A stretch of DNA of 40,924 nucleotides from contig CAZWES010000008.1 in the NCBI GenBank assembly GCA_964632395.1, forward strand, positions 1-40,924. Reading direction: 5' to 3'. A program made the translations under genes and the position numbers. The stretch is from CAZWES01 sp964632395 (GTDB lineage Bacteria > Patescibacteriota > Gracilibacteria > Peribacterales > Peribacteraceae). Each line of letters begins with the position of its first letter. Position 1 is the stretch's first letter. The notes below the pieces were generated by a model. That model ran no database searches. It saw only the letters and a list, made by a program, of their open reading frames with translations, and was not told the origin of the DNA. Below, one piece after another: positions 23,860-32,352 of the stretch.

Positions 23860-23998
23860 AACTGCTTTGGGGTATTCAACTAAGTCTACATTATCATGTT
23901 TTACTCTGCTGTCAAGAGTCAAATTCCGGGGATTGAGTGCAGATTATGGTGAGTAAAAACACATAGGATACAATTGAAGCACTTGACGATGTAATGAC

Positions 23999-24874
23999 AT
24001 GGCTCACCTTATCAAATTCACTGAGAAGGATTTTGCGCATCTTCCACCTGAGGAGTGGCCTGCCGTGAAACGTGTTGTTTACAAAAAGGACTTCCAAGAA
24101 ATCATTGTGAATCTCAGAGACAAACACCATATTCCACCATTCGAACCGGTGCCGGATTTTCGAAAGTGTGAAGACGGAAGTAGTGGCGACAGTCCGCTTC
24201 TTCGACCTGTTGGAGCATGGTTCTTGCATTACAATTTCGATACCTCACTTGCAAGAGATATTGAGGAAGTTCTACGAGAGAAAGTGCTGCCAGTCGGATG
24301 GGCTTTTATGTATATTTTCACGAAGTTCAATCATCTTTTGTGCGTTGATGACAACAATCATGAGTTAAACGTGCGACCGCCCACAGATAAGGAGCTCAAG
24401 TGGTTTGCAGACCAGTTTACAGAGATTGAAAGGCAAGACGCTGCCGGTGAAGAGGGAGCAGAAAAAAAGCTCGAATGGCTTCGGTATTCGTTCTGTCACG
24501 GGCGCGGCATCTCTGCCGAAACTCGTGGCAAAAATGTTGTTGTGACGATTTCTCCCGAAGCAAAGAGGAGGGACATTAAAAAAGTGATCGATGCAACAAA
24601 ACCGTTTCGCAGGTTCTTCAAAAAAACCGGTCAAGAGAAAACCGGATCAGTACGTGAGGACTTACTAGACGAAATGAACTATGCAATCATGCTCCATCGT
24701 GAAGGGAAGAGCGACCGCGAAATCTCTTCAGAGCTCCAGCGAAGATATGAGGAGTACCTTCGTTGCGCCCGCAAGGAAGGCAAGAAGGCCATCCCAAAAA
24801 TTAAGAGGCAGGGTGACTTTTCCCTCGCAGGCGTCCGGAAGCTGACTGAGCGAGCCAAAAAACTTGGTTTTTAA
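23999..24874 (+). CDS. Hypothetical element protein
   Basis: 291 residues, no family recognised. Neutral to basic, no membrane segment. The middle portion has VGWAFMYIFTKFNHLLCVDD and a well-packed alpha/beta look. The C-terminal third is basic and helical (EMNYAIMLHREGKSDREISSELQRRYEEYLRCARKEG), with a short segment KSDREISSEL that could be part of a helix-turn-helix. First gene of the rightward Element B cluster, so an early or replication-associated role is plausible but not shown. Confidence 0.6.
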   Translation: MAHLIKFTEKDFAHLPPEEWPAVKRVVYKKDFQEIIVNLRDKHHIPPFEPVPDFRKCEDGSSGDSPLLRPVGAWFLHYNFDTSLARDIEEVLREKVLPVGWAFMYIFTKFNHLLCVDDNNHELNVRPPTDKELKWFADQFTEIERQDAAGEEGAEKKLEWLRYSFCHGRGISAETRGKNVVVTISPEAKRRDIKKVIDATKPFRRFFKKTGQEKTGSVREDLLDEMNYAIMLHREGKSDREISSELQRRYEEYLRCARKEGKKAIPKIKRQGDFSLAGVRKLTERAKKLGF

Positions 24875-24959
24875 CTGTGACATGAAATTGCGAATTCAGA
24901 GTCACAAATGTTAAACGAACCTTCTCTATCGTTATCGTCGAAAACTTCAAAACGAAGTA

Positions 24960-25133
24960 ATGACGATGACGCAAGAACAACAGAGGCCATGGAATAGAAC
25001 AATAACATCTGCCCGTGGCATTAAGTGGCAAATAGTCTTTGCAGAATCCTCCGAGGACGCGGATCGCGCTCTCGACGAGGTTGTGGCACGGGTACACCAA
25101 TTCAGCAAGCAACTTTCTTCCTCAGCATCATGA
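24960..25133 (+). CDS. Small ORF (57 aa) translationally coupled to the SpoVG-like gene
   Basis: Starts ATGACGATGACGCAAGAACA and encodes 57 residues, including RTITSARGIKWQIVFAESSEDADRALDEV. Its TGA overlaps the ATG of the next gene (ATGA at 25130-25133), the usual sign of coupling. No family recognised; mixed charge, no membrane segment. It fills what would otherwise be a gap between two element genes. Confidence 0.5.
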   Translation: MTMTQEQQRPWNRTITSARGIKWQIVFAESSEDADRALDEVVARVHQFSKQLSSSAS

Positions 25134-25390
25134 GAGTCTCGGAGGTCAATATCGTGCCTGTAAAGCCTCAGGATGGCCTCGTAGCCTTTGCCTCATGCGT
25201 CATTGAGGGAGCACTCTACCTCGGTTCGATCGCTGTTTACACACGCCCTGACGGCGGCTATCGCCTCGTCTACCCAACAAAGAAGATCGGCGACCGCAAC
25301 CTCCCGATCCATCACCCGATAAACCGGAATACAGGAGAGGAGATCGAAGAGGCTGTTATCTCTCGTCTGAGAGACGTTTTGCATACCTGA
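25130..25390 (+). CDS. SpoVG-like protein
   Basis: 86 residues from the ATG at 25130; upstream in-frame codons belong to the overlapping mini-gene region. It follows the SpoVG fold pattern: MRVSEVNIVPV (first strand), VAFASCVIEGALYLGSIAVY, RLVYPTKKIGD, PIHHPINRNTGEEIEEAVISRL. SpoVG proteins are small nucleic-acid-binding regulators of septation and gene expression, and copies occur on mobile elements. It is next to the replication-type gene in the same direction and 12 bases from it, so probably co-transcribed. Confidence 0.75.
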   Translation: MRVSEVNIVPVKPQDGLVAFASCVIEGALYLGSIAVYTRPDGGYRLVYPTKKIGDRNLPIHHPINRNTGEEIEEAVISRLRDVLHT

Positions 25391-25402
25391 CCCCTTTTAA
25401 CC

Positions 25403-26203
25403 ATGGCAAGAAGTCACGAAAATCATTCGGAATACTACTTCGTCAAAGTGCCGAAGAAACTTCTCATGGACATGGCACGATCAAGTAAGCTCTCAGAAGC
25501 TACAAGGGTGCTCTCTATCGTTCTCATTCAAACCCACGGGTGGCACAAGAGTCATGATCGTCTTGCACAGACTAAAATTGCCGAAATGACAGGAATGGAG
25601 CCACCGAACGTTCATCGTGCGCTTGAGAAGCTGCAGAAAGCTGGTTTTGTGGGTGTTAGAGGAAGAAAGCATAGAATGAAGGTTATCGGATTTGATAATC
25701 CAGATTATCAGTACAAGGAATACGGATTATCCAAAAAGATCGACACAATAGATACTCGTACTAAAGAAACTATTACGAAAGAAGTTGGCATCAGCCGTCG
25801 CACAGAATCCCTTTTTGAGTCCATAGACAAAATGTGTCAAGAGCGAGGAATGAAGAACCGTATGACCCTTGCTTCATTTGATCCTGTAGCTGAAAAGTAT
25901 GGGGAAAGACTTAAGTTGAAAGCTGAGGCACGTCGCTGCATCGAATTTCTTCTTGAGAAAGGTAATAAGATACTAAAAACCACAACAATTGATCGGTGGT
26001 GCGAACGATCTGTAAAATACCAGAAACAAGAAGAAGAGAAGCTCTACGAGCAAAAGAAAGATAATGTACGTTCTCAACAAAAGAGGACGAAATCAAAGTC
26101 TAGCGCCCGCATGGAGGAGCTTGATCAGAAAAAGAAAGAGCTTCTTGATAAAATGTCCATGCCTCCTGTCAACTATGACGAGTTAAAGGCTGCAGAAAGT
26201 TAG
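25403..26203 (+). CDS. Phage-replication-like winged-HTH protein
   Basis: 266 residues. The N-terminal ~110 residues resemble phage replication organiser (protein O-like) domains: SEYYFVKVPKKLL, SKLSEATRVLSIVLIQTHGWHK, then a helix-turn-helix QTKIAEMTGMEPPNVHRALEKLQKAGFVGVRGRKHRM. The C-terminal half is helical, basic and coiled-coil-like (QKQEEEKLYEQKKDNVRSQQKRTKSK). Function inferred: origin binding and helicase loading, or transcriptional control. It lies between the SpoVG-like gene and the TerS-like gene. Confidence 0.65.
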   Translation: MARSHENHSEYYFVKVPKKLLMDMARSSKLSEATRVLSIVLIQTHGWHKSHDRLAQTKIAEMTGMEPPNVHRALEKLQKAGFVGVRGRKHRMKVIGFDNPDYQYKEYGLSKKIDTIDTRTKETITKEVGISRRTESLFESIDKMCQERGMKNRMTLASFDPVAEKYGERLKLKAEARRCIEFLLEKGNKILKTTTIDRWCERSVKYQKQEEEKLYEQKKDNVRSQQKRTKSKSSARMEELDQKKKELLDKMSMPPVNYDELKAAES

Positions 26204-26229
26204 TGATATTTGCTAAGTTGACAAACATC

Positions 26230-26649
26230 ATGCCACCACAAACTGGAAGCTGGAACAAGATCACCAAGAGAGAACTGGATTTTGTGGACAACTACCGTCT
26301 TACTGGCAATATAACGCAGGCATACATCGACGCAGGATATAAAGTTAAGAGCCGGCAAGCGGCTTCAGTGTGTGGTAGTAAATTGCTTAAAACTGTTAAG
26401 GTTCAGCAAGTTCTCACAATACCCACGAGAGCCAAGGATATGACCATTGATCGGATACAGGAGGAGTTAGGACGCATAGCTTGGAGTGAGCCAAGGAATG
26501 AATTGAGCTGCCAACAGAAACTTAGGGCTCTGGAGCTCCTTGGGAAATCGCTGGGAATGTTCAGGAAAGAAAAAAAGCATCAAGAACTCACGACAGTACA
26601 GATTCTCCAGATCACGAAGGAGTGCGAGGAAGAGAATGCTAGGCAGTAA
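26230..26649 (+). CDS. Terminase small subunit-like protein
   Basis: 139 residues from the ATG at 26230; a GTG at 26203 overlapping the previous stop would add nine. It shows the terminase-small-subunit layout: KITKRELDFVDNYRLTGNITQAYIDAGY, then SRQAASVCGSKLLKTVKVQQVL (the DNA-binding HTH), followed by a helical oligomerisation region (IQEELGRIAW, LRALELLGKSLGMF). TerS recognises DNA for packaging. No large terminase or structural gene is seen in the element, so if functional it would have to redirect a helper phage's packaging machine. Confidence 0.75.
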   Translation: MPPQTGSWNKITKRELDFVDNYRLTGNITQAYIDAGYKVKSRQAASVCGSKLLKTVKVQQVLTIPTRAKDMTIDRIQEELGRIAWSEPRNELSCQQKLRALELLGKSLGMFRKEKKHQELTTVQILQITKECEEENARQ

Positions 26650-27031
26650 ATATGTTCTTGTATAAGCCGATCTCTTGCTTACGCATTTGCATCGCGCGTG
26701 TGCGCATCATTTTCAAAAGTTCGTATAAGTCTTACTTACGCGCAATCATGAGAATGTTTGGCTTCCGTATGCGGAATACGAAGTGCTGTACTTGACAGAG
26801 GATTTTCAGAAAAGATGATTAGACCATCTGAGTGCCGTATTTTTGGCTTGCCTACATTGGCAGGTTTATTCGATTTTCTGCCTTAAACAAAAAGCATGCT
26901 TGGAGCCTCATTTTCGTATCACGAAGACGAAAGAAGCGAATTAGTACTGCTTTCGACGTAGGTGGATCGTTCCATGTTGTATGTCAACGTGCGTGTCCAT
27001 ACGTTTTTGGATTCCTAGGCTACAAAAAAGT
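26650..27031. other. 382-bp region without a gene
   Basis: No convincing ORF. Two imperfect copies of a TATAAGnC...CTTACGC motif are near 26660-26690 and 26723-26750, and a small inverted repeat (CTTCCGTAT/ATACGAAG) near 26762-26783. It could hold an origin or regulatory sites of Element B, but nothing decisive is seen. Confidence 0.4.
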
Positions 27032-27385
27032 TCATAAAATCCCCAACCTCTTTTTGATGTACGATGATCCGTCGAATAAACCTTCAAACTCGAATCTGTC
27101 ACCCTGCACCGACCGGCACTTCCATTTTTTCTCGAGCCGCTCTATGGTTCCCATATCGCATGGAATGGTGAATTTGGGATTCTTGCACGAGAATATGAGC
27201 AACTCTGAGCCGTCAAGCATTTTTTGGCGTGAAAACTCTCCGCCGCCTATGCACCTAGGAGATTCCTGTTCTTGCAAGATATCGAATGCCTGTAGCGACA
27301 ATGCAGAACCTCCTACGATTAACAAGAGCAAGCCTATAGTTGCGGCGGTCTTTGGTTTCGAGAATTTTTGAATGATATTCCTCAT
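27032..27385 (-). CDS. Hypothetical exported or membrane-anchored protein
   Basis: 117 residues from the ATG at 27385. One hydrophobic segment (AATIGLLLLIVGGSALSL) after a basic start, then an extracytoplasmic part with four Cys (PRCIGGGE, IFSCKNP, TIPCDMG, WKCRS) that could form two disulfides. No family recognised. It is downstream of the structured RNA candidate and the RelA-like gene, all on the minus strand. A small exported protein beside a defence-like enzyme could be an accessory, but there is no direct evidence. Confidence 0.55.
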   Translation of the reverse strand: MRNIIQKFSKPKTAATIGLLLLIVGGSALSLQAFDILQEQESPRCIGGGEFSRQKMLDGSELLIFSCKNPKFTIPCDMGTIERLEKKWKCRSVQGDRFEFEGLFDGSSYIKKRLGIL

Positions 27386-27455
27386 GGTCGGACTGGGAAG
27401 GAATTGGGAGTCCGAGTGAGAGAGACATACACAAGATGGGACGCTCAACACTCAG

Positions 27456-27561
27456 GCCACACGTCCTTCGGAGGTTTCCCTCTTTAGCAACGAGTTCTGA
27501 GGCGAACGCCCCATTTTATTGCTAAAGATGGAAAAACGATGAAATACCGAAGTCGTGTGGC
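27456..27561 (-). ncRNA. Candidate structured RNA, about 106 nt
   Basis: Nested complementary segments: 27456-27463 with 27554-27561 (8 bp), 27466-27471 with 27547-27552 (6 bp), 27481-27490 with 27519-27528 (10 bp, TCTTTAGCAA/TTGCTAAAGA), and an apical stem 27499-27503 with 27508-27512. The apical stem pairs with a G-U only on the minus strand (A-C on plus), which favours minus-strand transcription. It lies 37 bases after the RelA-like stop and 71 bases before the exported protein's start. It may be a leader, an ncRNA or a processing site; no known family recognised. Confidence 0.5.
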
Positions 27562-27597
27562 AATCACATTATAACATCATCCCTGAGGTTCTTGCAG

Positions 27598-30534
27598 TCA
27601 GCCTAATTGACGACTTGCCCCTTTTTTTCTCATTGCAATTTCTTCATCCACTCTCTTTTTCTCGTTTAAAACACTAAGTTCCATACGTCGCACAAACTCA
27701 TCGGCAAACTGCTCAAGAGTGGGATCTTGTTTCCATTTCTTGATTGACTCCTTTTTGCGTTCATATGCTTTCATGAGTCCGTATTCACCAGTCACAACAC
27801 CAGTACTAGACAGTATTGCAAAGAGCTCAGCTTTATATGTTTCATCTTTACCGTACTTTCTGACGAATGCTTTAGTTACATCACTTGTCATTGCAGCTTG
27901 TCCATATGCACGTAATACAACAAGGACTGTATCAGCATCCCTATTAGTTCCCGAGTCGATCATTTTCTTCAGTTCATTACCAATTTCCCCATCGAGAGAG
28001 AAGGAAAGCGATTTAAGAAATTCTCCTGCTTCATGCTTGATGTGGTAAGAATCACCCTGAAACCAAGGAATGATTGCCTGAATGACTTCCTTTTCTTTTT
28101 CACGCAGTACATTGTCCAAGTTGTAAAAACTGTGCGGAATGGATTGGTAACTCCAATCAATTTTTTTGTCGGCATTTCTCTTTTTTGTCTCCTTCCGAAC
28201 TCGTTTCTCAAAAAATCGAATTACGCTGGATGGATTCTTCTTTGCAATGTGGCTCAATAGTTGCTCAGATTCTAAGTCAATTGTTCCAACTTCTACTAAT
28301 GCACCAAGAATATGCTGCACCTCATTGTTGGGTAGTTTTGCGATTATCTTATCTCCACTAAACCCCAATTTATGAATCCATGTTGTGTTTCCTAACTTAG
28401 ATAATGCTTTGATTGCTTTTGGAATGTATCTCAGCGCTGATTTGTTTTTCCCATAACCTTCTGACGCATTTTCAATAATTGTCATAAGTGCACTTTCATC
28501 TCTTCTCTTGACTGCTTTTTTAAATATCTGATCAAGAGTAGCTAATGGAACTTGTGAATAAGCGTAAGCAACAGAACAGGCATGCATGTTTTTCATATTT
28601 CTCACCCAATTTTTTATAAGCGCTACACCCTGTTTTTTTGAGCGGCTTTTAAGAATGCCTCTTAGAGCCGGGGTAATGAATGCATCAGTTAGTATAACGT
28701 GACCTTCTCTAAGAATCCCTAGTACAAAGCTGGGCTTCCTTCTTGCAAGTTGCAAAAGAAAATGCCTGAAATAGTTGTATTGTCCCCATTTGTCTTCTGT
28801 GTAACCTGCGGCGATTTTCGCAATCATCTCTCTCCAGTACTTTTCTGTCTTGGGATTTACTTGATCAATATATTCTTTTAATTGTTGCTCACGATCCTGT
28901 TGCGCCTTGCGCCAACCTTTACGCCCAACTAGATCATTACCAACCAGAGTTTTGTACACCTGATAGCTCTCTTTCTTTCTTATCAAAGAGCGTAACTTCT
29001 GAACTCTACTCTTATCTAAGTTAGGCATCCTACTATTCTTGTGTCGCTCCACTAAGAAATCGAGTTTATCTTCTATTAAACGTACAACTGAATGATAAGC
29101 ATCCGGGATTATTTTGATGCAAAAATCAAAAACTTTATGGGTATCTGATGTGATCATTTCTTTAGTTTCGTTGTCGTACACGCCCCGCATAGGTGTTTCA
29201 CTTCCACGAAACATTGTTTTTACGATTACAGCTCTTTGATCGGAACTTTCTGAACACGCGTACATTTGCTCTAGCAAATTTAGTGCACTTCCTCTCATCT
29301 GTTTAACCTTTTGTGTTATGGGAAGAGCTCCTGCTCTGATTGTTACTGTGTTCCAGTCTTCCTGAGAAATTCCTTCATAATCTGCATTAAGAATCTGCTG
29401 GAGTACACAAAGTACAGGTGTTACGTGCTCACACAGATTCTTCGGCTTCCAATCACCAAGTTCAGCAAGAATCTCACTCTGTATGACAAAACTAATTCTG
29501 TCTTGGCTCACAAGTTGATATTTACAAAGTCTTTCAATCGATTTTAATGCTTTATCACGAACTTCTTTCATCATTGATAGCTGTAGTTTAAGGAGTAAAG
29601 AGAAAACCTTTCTAGGATTTTCATACTTGAGAATCTCTAACGTTTCTATGCATTCCTTTTCGACATCAGATATTCCTGCTCCAGCCAACTCACCTAGAAT
29701 TGTCTTTATGGGCTGTGGCTTGAGATCCTTGATGTGCACTAGAACTCCCTGAATAAAATCGAATATGTCTACCCCGGCTGGCATCTTGTTCCCAAACCTC
29801 TTCAGATAATCATTCAAATGCTTCAGGCTTTCGCATATCTCATTAAGAGAATGGGATGTAATTAGAGACTTAAGAAACTCCGAGCCAAATACTCTTTTCC
29901 CCTCTTTTGTATACTGTAGCATTCTTGCTATGTACTCGAATCCCATACTTGCTTGCTTGATATGATCCTTCATGATTGCATGAAATTCTGTTTTAATGAT
30001 TTCAAAAGACTCCTTGCTGAATCGTGCGAGTTCCTCTTCTGGCTTGTATAACACATCATGTTCCATCTCAGACCATGCATGATATAGAACAGTTGTAAGT
30101 TGAACCTCACATGACATATTCCTGAACTCTGCGTACTCAGATAATTTGAGTTTTTCTTCGCCAAATGAGACAACAACATGCGTAGCGTTGTATTCTTCTT
30201 CACTATAGTGTCTCTTATATGACTTGATGTTTTTGTTTCCGAATTCTCTATAAATACAATCTACGAACTTATCAATATCACTGTCGAGATAGAAAATGAC
30301 TCTGCATCCAGCAAGATCATCTATGTCGCTTGGTTTCCTGGCACGAACCTTTTTCTCTTTCAATTTTCTTGCAAGTGAAGGCGCTCCTTTAGCTCTGTTA
30401 GTTACGACTTGGTAATTGAAGCTATGGGTTTGTAGCAGATTTTTGAGAACATTCTTGATTGCTTTGGAGAAACGCAAATACACGCTCTTTTCCTTCTTGT
30501 ACTTGTCGACGATCTTCTGGTCATGGCTTTTCAT
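27598..30534 (-). CDS. RelA/SpoT-type nucleotide pyrophosphokinase fused to a long helical-repeat region
   Basis: 978 residues. The N-terminal ~180 form a RelA/SpoT synthetase domain: NRAKGAPSLARK (47-57, R-x-K-x3-S), DIDDLAGCRVIFY (70-82), YNATHVVV (115-122), EVQLTTVLYHAWSEMEHDVLYK (143-164). The usual ExQxRT motif has Thr in place of Arg147. There is no HD hydrolase, TGS or ACT domain, so this is a synthetase-only enzyme. The remaining ~800 residues are repetitive helical pairs of HEAT-like appearance. Small alarmone synthetases act as phage-triggered toxins (toxSAS, CapRel); the repeats could be a sensor. An extended -10 (TGCTAAAAT) lies six bases before the ATG. It is divergent from the recombinase on Element B. 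Confidence 0.8.
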   Translation of the reverse strand: MKSHDQKIVDKYKKEKSVYLRFSKAIKNVLKNLLQTHSFNYQVVTNRAKGAPSLARKLKEKKVRARKPSDIDDLAGCRVIFYLDSDIDKFVDCIYREFGNKNIKSYKRHYSEEEYNATHVVVSFGEEKLKLSEYAEFRNMSCEVQLTTVLYHAWSEMEHDVLYKPEEELARFSKESFEIIKTEFHAIMKDHIKQASMGFEYIARMLQYTKEGKRVFGSEFLKSLITSHSLNEICESLKHLNDYLKRFGNKMPAGVDIFDFIQGVLVHIKDLKPQPIKTILGELAGAGISDVEKECIETLEILKYENPRKVFSLLLKLQLSMMKEVRDKALKSIERLCKYQLVSQDRISFVIQSEILAELGDWKPKNLCEHVTPVLCVLQQILNADYEGISQEDWNTVTIRAGALPITQKVKQMRGSALNLLEQMYACSESSDQRAVIVKTMFRGSETPMRGVYDNETKEMITSDTHKVFDFCIKIIPDAYHSVVRLIEDKLDFLVERHKNSRMPNLDKSRVQKLRSLIRKKESYQVYKTLVGNDLVGRKGWRKAQQDREQQLKEYIDQVNPKTEKYWREMIAKIAAGYTEDKWGQYNYFRHFLLQLARRKPSFVLGILREGHVILTDAFITPALRGILKSRSKKQGVALIKNWVRNMKNMHACSVAYAYSQVPLATLDQIFKKAVKRRDESALMTIIENASEGYGKNKSALRYIPKAIKALSKLGNTTWIHKLGFSGDKIIAKLPNNEVQHILGALVEVGTIDLESEQLLSHIAKKNPSSVIRFFEKRVRKETKKRNADKKIDWSYQSIPHSFYNLDNVLREKEKEVIQAIIPWFQGDSYHIKHEAGEFLKSLSFSLDGEIGNELKKMIDSGTNRDADTVLVVLRAYGQAAMTSDVTKAFVRKYGKDETYKAELFAILSSTGVVTGEYGLMKAYERKKESIKKWKQDPTLEQFADEFVRRMELSVLNEKKRVDEEIAMRKKGASRQLG

Positions 30535-30540
30535 GCAGAC

Positions 30541-30606
30541 ATTTTAGCATTTTAGAATGCTCGGCAATTTCCTAAATACAAAGAATTGTCTGGTAGACTG
30601 AATATC
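30541..30606. promoter_or_regulatory. Divergent promoter region between RelA-like gene and recombinase
   Basis: Leftward extended -10 TGCTAAAAT (minus strand, 30541-30549), rightward extended -10 TGGTAGACT (30591-30599), and a palindrome AGCATTTTAGAATGCT (30546-30561) overlapping the leftward box. One regulator could coordinate the defence-like gene and the recombinase. Confidence 0.45.
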
Positions 30607-32352
30607 GTGAAAAATGTAGTGATTCCAAAGAAGCGTGTTGCACTCTACGTCCGCGTCAGTACTACCGAGCAGGCTGAGAAATACGGGAAGGATGCTCAAC
30701 TGAGTCAAATGAAGAAGTGGATTGCGGCAAATGAAGACCTGTATACGTTCAACGAGAAGCACGTCTACATTGACGAAAATTTTTCCGGTGCTTCAGAGAT
30801 CGAGGAACGAAAAGAATTACCGAAGCTCTTTGAGGCGGCACGGAAGAAGGAGTTTGACGTCGTTCTTGTGTGGAAGGTTGACCGGTTCTTTCGTAAGACG
30901 CGTGCACTCCTCAATGCCATTGAAGAGTTGAAAGCCATGGGAATTGGATTTATTTCCACGACACAAACGGAAATAAACACGACGAGTACCATGGGAAAAT
31001 TCATGTTAGGACTTCTCGGAATTATTGCGGAGATGGAGAGAGATTTGATTATGGAGCGTACGGCGATTGGCAGAATGGAAGCAGCAAAGAAAAACAAATA
31101 TGTTGGCGGTATGCACACCTATGGCTATAACATTGATCCGAAAACTCAGGAATTGAAAATTAACCCCGAAACTTCGAAGGTTGTACGCAAGGTTTTTCAT
31201 TGGTTCGTAAAGAAGCGCTGGACAACGTACCAGATTCAGAAACAGCTCAATGCTATGAACATCCCGACGCAAGCCGATCTCGAAGATCGACGACTCAAGA
31301 AAGAGAAATCAAAGTCGCAGAAAAAAGGTAAGAAGCGTCAGACAAACCCTGAAAACTACTGGCATGACTCAACGGTTGGTCGCATCCTGCGAAACGAGGC
31401 ATACACAGGCAAGTACTACTTTGGTAAGAAAACTCGAAGGTTTGATCAGGAGACAAAGAAGTGGCAGGAAATCAAAAACCCTGAGGAGGAATGGATTCCT
31501 CTTACATGCCCACAAATCATAGACAAGGGAACGTGGAAACTAGCGAAGGCTATCCTCAAGCTCAACGCACGAACACAGAAAGTGGGAAAACATACCTACC
31601 TCCTCTCCGGCATCGTCGTCTGCGGACGGTGTGGCTCCCCTTACGGGGGCTACATGCAACCGAAGCACAAAACTAAGAACGGAAAACGCGAACTTGTGAG
31701 CAAGCTCCCGCACTACCGGTGTCGACGATCAAACTGGACGAAAGGGAGTAAACGCTGCATGAACAGGCAAATCTCGGGCACCATCCTCGAAGAGGGTGCT
31801 TGGGCACAGGTCAAAGAACTCCTCTCCAATCCTACAGTCTTCATGCGACGAATTGAGGAAGAGGAGCGAAAGCGTGTGAATGTGAAGGAATTGGAAGAGC
31901 GACGCGACGAAAACCAGAAAACAATCGACGAACTCGACAAGGAGTTTGAGCGCGTCACGCTCTTGTTTCAGAAGGGCATGAAGTACACGCGCAAAGGAGA
32001 ACTGGAAAAAGAGGTCGAGAGGATAACGGCGGAGAAACTCCGACTCGTACACGATCAGGAGGCAATTGCGGCGCAACTTCTTGATGCCGAGGAGAAACGA
32101 GAGCGACTGGCCTCCGTGAAGGACTTGGGAAAGAAGTATCTCCATGCTCTCGATAACCTCGATTTCGAGACGAAGCGCACGATCCTGCATGACCTTATAA
32201 AGCGGATAGTAATTGATGGAGAAGAAATTCGCCTAGAACTCCAGATCCCCAGCCTTTCTGGGCGAAAGGGAGGAAATAAAGTTAGCAACCTGTATGGTGC
32301 CACGGGGAGGAATCGAACCTCCGACCTCGGGCTTATGAGTCCCGCGCTCTAA
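30607..32352 (+). CDS. Large serine recombinase of Element B, C-terminus encoded antisense to tRNA-Met
   Basis: 581 residues from the GTG at 30607, seven bases after TGGTAGACT; a TTG at 30586 would lie inside the promoter. Resolvase domain with YVRVST (Ser18 as likely nucleophile) and VDRFFRKTRALL; recombinase domain with MHTYGYNIDP; zinc ribbon CGRCGSPYGG...HYRCRR...CMNRQI; long coiled coil (about 415-535) with a typical HDLIKRIVIDGEEIRLEL end. The last residues, GATGRNRTSDLGLMSPAL, are translated antisense through tRNA-Met, and the TAA stop is supplied by the tRNA D arm. It would integrate and excise Element B. It is more complete than the Element A enzyme and clearly of the same class. Confidence 0.93.
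   Translation: MKNVVIPKKRVALYVRVSTTEQAEKYGKDAQLSQMKKWIAANEDLYTFNEKHVYIDENFSGASEIEERKELPKLFEAARKKEFDVVLVWKVDRFFRKTRALLNAIEELKAMGIGFISTTQTEINTTSTMGKFMLGLLGIIAEMERDLIMERTAIGRMEAAKKNKYVGGMHTYGYNIDPKTQELKINPETSKVVRKVFHWFVKKRWTTYQIQKQLNAMNIPTQADLEDRRLKKEKSKSQKKGKKRQTNPENYWHDSTVGRILRNEAYTGKYYFGKKTRRFDQETKKWQEIKNPEEEWIPLTCPQIIDKGTWKLAKAILKLNARTQKVGKHTYLLSGIVVCGRCGSPYGGYMQPKHKTKNGKRELVSKLPHYRCRRSNWTKGSKRCMNRQISGTILEEGAWAQVKELLSNPTVFMRRIEEEERKRVNVKELEERRDENQKTIDELDKEFERVTLLFQKGMKYTRKGELEKEVERITAEKLRLVHDQEAIAAQLLDAEEKRERLASVKDLGKKYLHALDNLDFETKRTILHDLIKRIVIDGEEIRLELQIPSLSGRKGGNKVSNLYGATGRNRTSDLGLMSPAL

Larger units (their letters stand above)
23364..32306. mobile_element. Element B: tRNA-Met-integrated, satellite-like element
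   Basis: Bounded by the direct repeat TGGTGCCACGGG at 23364-23375 and 32295-32306; the second copy is the 3' end of tRNA-Met. Contents in order: two hypothetical genes, a mini-gene coupled to a SpoVG-like gene, a replication-type HTH protein, a terminase-small-subunit-like protein, an exported hypothetical, a structured RNA candidate, a RelA/SpoT-helical-repeat giant, and a serine recombinase next to the tRNA. No capsid, portal, tail or large terminase gene is present. The left end is inferred only from the 12-bp repeat. The make-up resembles phage satellites (PICI-like) or an integrative plasmid with defence cargo. Confidence 0.55.

Noticed and set aside
26832..27371. Plus-strand ORF of 179 aa
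   Set aside because: It overlaps the exported minus-strand gene, has no recognisable domain, and reads as its shadow plus intergenic sequence.
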